NCBI RefSeq assembly: GCF_000764305.2
Contig: NW_025945833.1
Coordinates: forward strand, 1 to 64,000
Direction: 5' to 3'
DNA length: 64,000 bases
From: Hyalella azteca
Lineage: Eukaryota > Arthropoda > Malacostraca > Amphipoda > Hyalellidae
Below, one piece after another: positions 36,398 to 45,300 of this stretch. Below the pieces are notes generated by a model, which ran no database searches, was not told where the DNA came from, and worked only from the letters and a program-made list of their open reading frames with translations. Within the stretch, counting starts at the first letter, position 1. Every line of letters starts with the position of its first letter. The translations under genes were made by a program, and so were the position numbers.

Positions 36398-39300
36398 CTG
36401 AGGATACGTTACGATTGGTCAATATTATTACATTGAAGGCAAAAAAACATTTTCACGTACAATAAACAAATAATATAAAAAAAATTAATGGAAATTCACT
36501 CGGAGTGTATTCCTACAGATGTTGAGCACATTCTTGTGGTAGGAGAGATTTTTAGGAATTGTAACTTCGTGTTGTTTGCGTTCATTTGCGCATGTCAAAT
36601 AAGTCGAGAAATTCACACAATTTAAATATAGATCAGCCCTACCGGATTTTTTAGCAATGATATCCTACGTTCCAAAATAAAGTCGACCTTACAGGCGCAG
36701 ACTAAACGTTATCACACTACAATTATTGCTGTCAATAGTTATAGGCTCTTGAAAAATTTCTGGGCAGAAAAAATTTGTTAGCGCTAATAAAAGTAATGGA
36801 ATTAATTACATAATTCGCGCATAGTCTCATAAGGAACGCAAAAGCTAGAAGTTTTCAAGCAAAGATGAATCTAAACAAAGTGTTAAAAATCTCACCTTTA
36901 TTATGAGCTTGGAAGCGTACGATGGTGTAGCCTCCCGGAGGAATCATGATCGTATCCTTCATGATGGGGTGCCAGAAGTTCCTGACGAGGAGGTCATTTT
37001 TAAACATGTTGAGTGCATGCAAGCGCGTGAAGCCGTCTGCGTCTGAGGGCATGGGTAGACTCGTGTCAGTTTCGTTGCTGGGAGCCTCAGGAGTCGTGGA
37101 TGTGGTGTCTGTGATTGTGGTGTCTGTGGTGGTGTTGGTCACGTCGCTACGAGGCTGCGTGATGTTGGCGACGGAGCTGTTGTAGATCGCCTGCCCCAGC
37201 ACCCAGAAGCGGTGACCGTGAAGGTGGAAAGGCTGGGGCAGAGTTTCGTTGGCCAGGCCTGTACCACAGATATGGAATCAATGGAGAGTAATGAGGTTGA
37301 ACAAAGGTTCGTCATTCTATCATCAAATGGGAGATCTTTGCTAGAAATGTCGTGCAATGCTTCGTCTAGGAGAAATCGTAATTTTGTATACGTATGCCTA
37401 AAATTAGTAATAAATAACCATGCAGAAGCTGTCTCCAAAGATGCAATAATACCTTGCTTTGGATAACCACAGACGTATCGCGAAAAACGCTATACCAAAA
37501 TTTATTCATATATTGCATTATAACTAATTATTAAAAATTCTATTTTAATACATGAAGAAGTGGTTCAAGATTAAAAAATATTAATTAATGGCTCCTAAGC
37601 CCAGGCCACATCAGTCCTACAATTCAGCGCCGAGATCACTATGTTATGTTAAGTTCAAGTCGTTTTCAAGACTTTTCAATGATACCTTCGTTAATAAGGA
37701 CGAGCTCGACAACGTCATTGACTTGCACTTGGTGGATGTGGAGACACTCGCAGTAGTCGCCGACGCAGTGCTTACGACGCACGCCGTCCGCCGAACACGA
37801 CTCCCGCCTCAGCGGCGACTGGTCCATCAGCAGCGGCTTGGCCGGCAACTTCAAACTCAAGTTGTTTACTTGGGGCGTGCGAGAGCGCTTCTTGGGGGGC
37901 ACTGTTGTAACAAGTCAAATCATATAAAACACCGACGGGTTTATTTCATAAAATATTCTTCGAGTAACAGTAATACGAGATGAGTAAAGGTGCAAAACGT
38001 TGCCTATAATACGAAAGTAAATCATCAGTACTCTAAATTCGTTACATTTGACCGAATTTGACCAGTTTGAAGAATTAAAATTCGGTTCATTCTTGCTAGC
38101 AAAAAGTGTTCACTATAATCATGATTCGTGTATATTCCTTTGCACTCTTGAGGTAGTATTCCTATGGATTACTATTCCAATGGTATAAGTAACCTCGAAC
38201 GATGATATACATGCCAAAGTAGATTAATAAAAGCTTACTAAAGTCAGGACCGTAGTAGAGCAGGCTGTAGAAGTGGCTGTTGTACACAGGCAAGGCACCG
38301 AAGGCCAGGAAGAACGTGTCCTCCACCCACGGCTCCATGAGGTGGCCGGGCAGAGGCTGTAGAAGTGGCTGTTGTAGACAGGCAAGGCACCGAAGGCCAG
38401 GAACAACGTGTCCTCCACCCACGGCTCCATGAGGTGGCCAGGCAGCGGCGCGTACAGAATAGATTGCATCTCGTGGACGCATGTGATGTTCACGCTGCTG
38501 CAGTCTTCAGAGTGAGTGTTGGCACGCTGGTGGGTTTGTGATGTATTTAAGAAATTGTCGAATGTACGTAACTCATTTGTTCGAATACAAATGAGCATCT
38601 CATTTAAGAAATTGTCAAATGTAGGTCATTTGAAACTCGTTAAAGCAATTGTCAAATGCCTCGATCATGCTGACATCTTATGTCTGGAATATGTTTTTCA
38701 CACAAAAAATAACCTTTTAAGGGAATTAGCGAAACAATTATTCCAGGTTTTGATACATCGAAAAAAGGGCAGTTACCGTATATACCTATGCTCCTTTTCG
38801 AATGCACCCAATTAAATGCTAATTTTATGACCCAAATATGATGAAAGTTCACAGCGATCGTTATTTACCAGCGCAGAATCATCGGATGTTATAATGTCGT
38901 CCGTAGGAACGTCAATGCTCTCCTTAGCAGATTCCATATCTGCGGGAGGAGCCGGTGGATCCTTCGAAGTAGAATTGGTGGCATTGGCACCCTCGACCAA
39001 AGGATCTGGCACTGAAGATTTGTAGGAGAGAATGACGCTCTGTGATTGTCCGTCGCATTCTCCTTCCCCCAGCACGGTTAACCAGTACAGGCCCGGCGTC
39101 TGGTCGGCTACCAGCACCACGTCCCAGCGCTCACCTATACAAGTGAACCTCGCAAATAAGCCAGGTATATATTAAAAATCGTAATCAGTTTAATTCAAGA
39201 TCTAGTGATATACTTCACAGTTTTTGAAGTACATGAGTCAGTGCTATATTCCTTAAATTCAATCGAATACAAAATATAGAATAAATGACTAAAATAATTT

Positions 39301-42300
39301 TTTTAGTTAAGATAAACATTATTCTAGACGACTCACTTCTGAATTAATAACTTAAACGAGGAAAAAAGCTCCATCACTACTGAAATTTTTCATTATGAAA
39401 AACAAAAAAATAAAAAAGCCGTCCGCACTACATATGAGTAGTAACAATGTATTTGAGATAATGAACTAAAATATAAGTGGAGAAAGTTAAATGCATTCTC
39501 TATCCGGACGAATTTAAGTAGATATCTTTGAAAAAATTTATAGTGTTAAATAACTTAAGGGTAATCGCAAATAGCTAATTCGTCTTATTGAATAAGGCAA
39601 TAGTACCCACAGGGGCGAATTCATCTTATTGAATAGCTCAATATTAATAATAAGCATGAGTAATTAGGCTTCACACAATGCCTCCATGTATAACTTCATC
39701 ACAATCACTAACCGTTGTAGACAACAAGTGAGTGCGTGTAGAAGGCCGAGACGCTGGAGCCGTCAGCGGCGATGACGGTGAAGTTGTGGCCGCGGGGGGC
39801 GACCACCCTCAGGGGGCAGTTCAGGGACGCCGCGTTGATAAGACGCACGCGGTACCGCTGGCCTGGCAACGCGCGTTACGGATAACATTAGTTAATCTCA
39901 ACAGGTTCAGGTTAATATCAACAGGTTCAGATTAATCTCAACAGGTTCAGATTAATCTCAACATGTTCAGATTAATATCAACAGGTTCACATTAATATCA
40001 ACAGGTTCAGATTAATATCAACAGGTTCACATTAATATCAACAGGTTCAGGTTAATATCAACAGGTTCACATTAATCTCAACAGGTTCAGGTTAATATCA
40101 ACAGGTTCACATTAATATCAACAGGTTCAGATTAATATCAACAGGTTCACATTAATATCAACAGGTTCAGGTTAATATCAACAGGTTCACATTAATCTCA
40201 ACAGGTTCAGGTTAATATCAACAGGTTCACATTAATATCAACAGGTTCAGATTAATATCAACAGGTTCAGATTAATCTCAACAGGTTCAGAATAATCTCA
40301 ACTGGTTCAGATTAATATGGAGATGATTAGTATTGGAGAAACGTTTCAGTAGTAGTAGTCTATTTAAAGTAATATTAATAACTTTTTACAGTGAATAACT
40401 TATTGTCATATTCATAAAAAAGGCAAACAATTTTAGAGCTTGGCTGAAGATAAGATATGATTTTTGCCCAAATATATGTAAATGCATGAAAAATCTATGG
40501 AAGACGGAAAAGTGGTAGAAGATTTCTCAGAAACTGATGCTTAAATTCACTTAGCAAAAGAAGATAAAATAGAATAAACCAAAAGAACAAAACACGAGCG
40601 TAGCATTCACGTGAGCACGTGTAGAGCATAGTTTAAAAGTAAATTTTATATTACTTAGATTAAAGCAATTAAAAATGCAATGTAAATGAGAGGAATTTGC
40701 GATAAACTGTTTAGGTCGTAAACTATACAGTTATGTGAATTACCCTGCCATTGATGAGTAAGGTGGTGGCAGGCGTGTTCTCTCCATTCATGAACCTCTC
40801 AGCGTACACAGACTCTGTGCTGTGGGCAGCCAAGTCACTCATCTGCAAACATGGATTGGAGGAATTACGCTCAATATTTTATAACTTATGAATAATTTAC
40901 TTAATGTTATAAAAACAATGCAGCTTAAAATGAGTCTAATTTTTAGGAATCTAAGTACAATTAAGTTTCATACACCATGACACAACGTATCGAATTATTT
41001 TCCGTATGATGATCGAAGACACAAAAAATCTAATCGATTACGGTATTTTTTTCATCTCATTTAACAACACTAGAAAAAAATACATTTGTATGTTTAAAAC
41101 ATGAAGCTGATACTTGAGTCACTGAGCACTAGTGACATTTTTGTCAATGTGTCAGTGATATAGTCTTTACAACTCATTCAATGCAAGATAATATACTCAT
41201 CATATTGTTTATGCAAACAAAAACTTTCACTGCTATACACTAAAGGAGAGTCGCAGATCAGTACCATGCACTCACCGTGAGCACGTGGGCACTGAGGTCG
41301 TGATCATAGAAAAGTTTGTTAGGAATTTCATCGTCAGGCTTGCGGACGATTAGAGGGCCAAATAATCCGTCTCCTCGTTGAAGTCCTGAGTAATGGCAAT
41401 GTTAAAGTTATATTAGTGAAATAAAGAGCGTAAATAATCAAACTTAGAGTTAAGTGGGAACAGCATATCGAGGCAGTCAATGAATCGCGTTATTTACTAA
41501 AACAAACCACCTTCACTTCAGTACACTTTTATATGCATTCAAGTTGAGTTTCCCTATCAATGACTGAATGATAATGTTCATAATAGTTTCTGTCCAGACA
41601 AGTAAAAGTTTCGAAATAGTCGAACAGAAAATTATAAAGAATTCAAATGCGTTCTTGCCAACACAAGTAATTGTACAGTCCACCAAACAAGAAAGAAAAT
41701 TCACAATTTTGTCATAGCCAGATTAAGGTGGAAAACAATACGTACAAATTTGCAAATTAGAAATTACCTATTATGTATGCATACATTATAAGTGAAATTA
41801 AATTATTAACTATTTTAATAAATCTCAGATACGATAAAAATTTTCGTTTTCAACCCGTAAATAGCGCTGGAAGGATCACATTATACCTTCTTGTCCATGC
41901 CAGAAATGTGTGCCCGGGAAGTTGGCTTTGAAGGAATACATGAACTTGTCCCGAGGCCTGAGCGTGCACTGCGTCACGCCGCTCACGCCGTCCATGTATT
42001 GGTCCCCGTCCATGGTGAGGCCGTGCCAGTGCAGCGTCACTCCTGACGCCGGCAGCGCGTTCTGCACCTCCACCAGCACCCGGTCGCCGTGACATACCTG
42101 TCATGCATCCACCTTAGTATCAACTATGAATTATCTTGCTTTTATAATCTTGAAATTAAATGTTATATGTTTTAATTATAAAGTCTTCAGTGAGCATCAA
42201 GACACAGTAACTAAATTTAAGATAATGAGAATTATACAGTTGGGTATCAAAATTGACAGTTAGATTTCATTTTTCTAAATGAAGTCAATGGTAGGTATTG

Positions 42301-45300
42301 GTTATATACCAAACGCTCTTCTGTACATTTTTAAGTTGGAAGTGATTTAAGGTAAAAAGCGAGTGTAAAGCGTCACAAGCTCACCAGAAAGTAACTAGTT
42401 CAGTCACTAAACCCAGAAACGAAACCCGGTCTAAAATAGCAGACCTCGATGGCGGGGCCAGGCAGTTGTCTGTTGACCACCGTCAGGAGACGGCGTTGCC
42501 CTGCGCCCACGACGCACTCCGGACGAAGGCAGTCCGTCAGGTTGCGAGGACAATCATAGCAAGCCCTGACAGTCAAGCGTTATTTCAGTACAAGAATACG
42601 GAATATTTGCGGAAGATATATAGGAATGTTAGAGGAAAAGAGCAGATTTTTATTGTCAAAAATAATGCATCGATGTAATTGAATAGAATATATATATAGG
42701 AATATCAGAGGAAAAGAGCAGATTTTTATTGTCTAAAATAATGCATCGATATAATTGAATAGAATAAAAAGCGAGACATAATACCTGGAAAGAGTCTGGT
42801 AGAGATGGACTCTGAAGTTGAACAAGCAGAGTTTGGTGTCGTTGGTGCGGCACACTCTAGCACAATCGCTGCCTGCGCGAGTTATAAAAGATTTTTATGA
42901 TATTGAAGTGGTCAAGGAAGAACTCCGAAAAATAAATTGTTGACTGTGATTTCATGATGCTGAGACTACCCAACAGAAATGGCGATCAGTGGTGTAAAAA
43001 AAAATAAGTTAAAAGTACCAATTCGGCATAATAAATGAAGTAGAAAGATAATGGCTTTTTCCAAACGGGCTAATGCTTTTGAGGCTCAATATTTTTGGCA
43101 AATCCTTCGATCGGTTTGTTTTCCATTTAACGAACACAAATACGATTAGATTCATTTTATTCAATTCCAAAACATGACTGCCATCGTTGCACTACGCAGC
43201 ATGTAAAAAAGCACGTAACTCTCCTTCCAGTACAAATATTATGAATCTTATAGAATAGAATAGAAGTGTCGGCGTTGAAGAAATAGGCCCATGGCCTGTT
43301 GCCGATTCTTAAACTTTTCGTGACTTGATTCACAAGGGATCTGGCCTTTGGAACCCGATCTTTCCATAGCTGACGATTGATTGAGATAGCTGCTGGACTT
43401 ATTACCTGGTCCGTAATTTGCTAGGCATTTTAAGACTGAACATATGCTCCTGCATAGCTTCGTCTAGTCTGTTTTTTGAAGATGTTACATAGCTTTGTCA
43501 AAGTTTGTGCGTTTGAAGTATGTTGCTGGATATATATGTGACATTGAAAAATGAAGGCGGCTGAAATCTAAAATAAAATGTGATTTGTACTTTAGGACGT
43601 ACATGATTTCGAATGAAAAATTAAAATTTTCGTACATTTGTAATCAGGGCTAATTGTGAGTTCCGTGCTAAATGCTCTGTGATCTGCGTAGCAACTTAAC
43701 CTTGACTCTGGACATTGATCAGTGTAGGCCTCAAGGCGTCTCTCCTTTAGCCAATAAAATATGACCAACTGAGATGTCCTCCTTGAAATTGACTTCAATT
43801 GAGCTCAATAGGCGGAGTGGAGAACCAAGGAGCTCTGCGTGCCTCGCACGGCTTTTGATTCTCGTGGACAATGATTGCAATGAACTACGCCGTACGCAGA
43901 ATTACCGCAAGCGTAATACTTCGTACATTTAAAACAAACTATATGGCATCAATATATACATTGTATTGCGTATCTTCAAGCTAAAACGACCGCGGAAGAA
44001 AAAATTGGAATGTAGAGCGAATAGAAAAACTTTTTATTCACTGAAATTAAGTAAATTTTTTAGTTTCATAGATACATAAATGGCACCAAACGCAAAATGC
44101 ATCGACAACTTAGCGGCTACGTTTAAATATTTTGTTAAGAATAGCTTTGCCATGATTGGAAATTTTTAATTTATATAGAGATATTGATGATATTCAACGT
44201 CTGTCAGATGAAACGGGCGATAAGCTCCTCCTATAGGGTCAAATACGATTTAAAATGTAGATTGTGTTTGAAATATTATAGGAAAACAATGAGCGCTGGT
44301 CCCATTTCAAGAGAATTTCTCTATTGGAGTTGAATATCGTAAAAAAATAAATTCATTGAACGATTTTGTCTCCAAGCATCACAAAAAAGGGTTGTAGCTG
44401 AGTCATGGTGATGTTTGAAGTTGGACAGACAAAAAAATTCCTATGTTTTTCATAGGAATGAAGTTCATAATGAAGCTAACGTTCTAGTATAAATTAGCGT
44501 ATCAAAGGCACAACCTGACATATTAAGGATTGTATTCACTGCAAAACAGTGATCATTTTCACATCAGGACTTGCTGATAGTTTATCAAATTGACAATTTA
44601 CCCTGCGTTCAAATTGAATATTGATTATCACGTATCTTTCCTCAGTATGCATTAAAACTATCGTTATTAATCGATCAAATTCTGTTACACATACATTTTT
44701 CCAAATATCACACATACATTAATAAGTGAATCGAGTTCTAACTTACCGGCAGTTACGTTCAAGTTGCGTAGGTCGAGGTTGGAACTGCCATAGTGAGAGC
44801 TGAATGCAGCATGCCGTCGCTGTGTCCTATGCTGATACTGACGCATGAACTTTTCGATGGTCTCTTCCCGGAGTTCGTAGCCTAGTTTATGGCTGAAGTA
44901 GATTTTGGCTGCTCCGAGGCCAAACTTCATAGCGTACTTGGCTATTTGGATCTTTACATAAGCGCCTAATATCTTCTTTGCAACTTTCCCTCCAGTGTGT
45001 ATGGCTGCTGCAGTGCCTAGTCCTGACATGGAACTGTGGCCGTAGCCGCCATATCCACCGTACCCTCCATATCCTCCACCATACCCACCGTATCCTCCGT
45101 AATAACTACTACGATGGCGGGAGAAGATCGAAGGCGAGAAAAAACCTTTCTTCGCCTTCTTTGCAGCCTGTTTTACATTGTTGAAATGAAAAAAATAATA
45201 ATTATCATGTGAATGAACAACTTTTTTCTAGATTGTTTAAATCAAAGAGTTGAATTTAATGAAACAACACGAGTACAATAAAATGAGAGAGAGACCAACA

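Noticed and set aside
39895..40318. Looks at first like a CRISPR array (regular direct repeats)
   Set aside because: Units are contiguous with no unique spacers and the context is a eukaryotic intron; it is a minisatellite.
36279..42872. Ordinary processed or dead laccase pseudogene
   Set aside because: Introns are present, all but one exon are open and in phase, and framework residues around lost ligands are conserved; only the 92-bp duplication breaks it and that may be an assembly effect.
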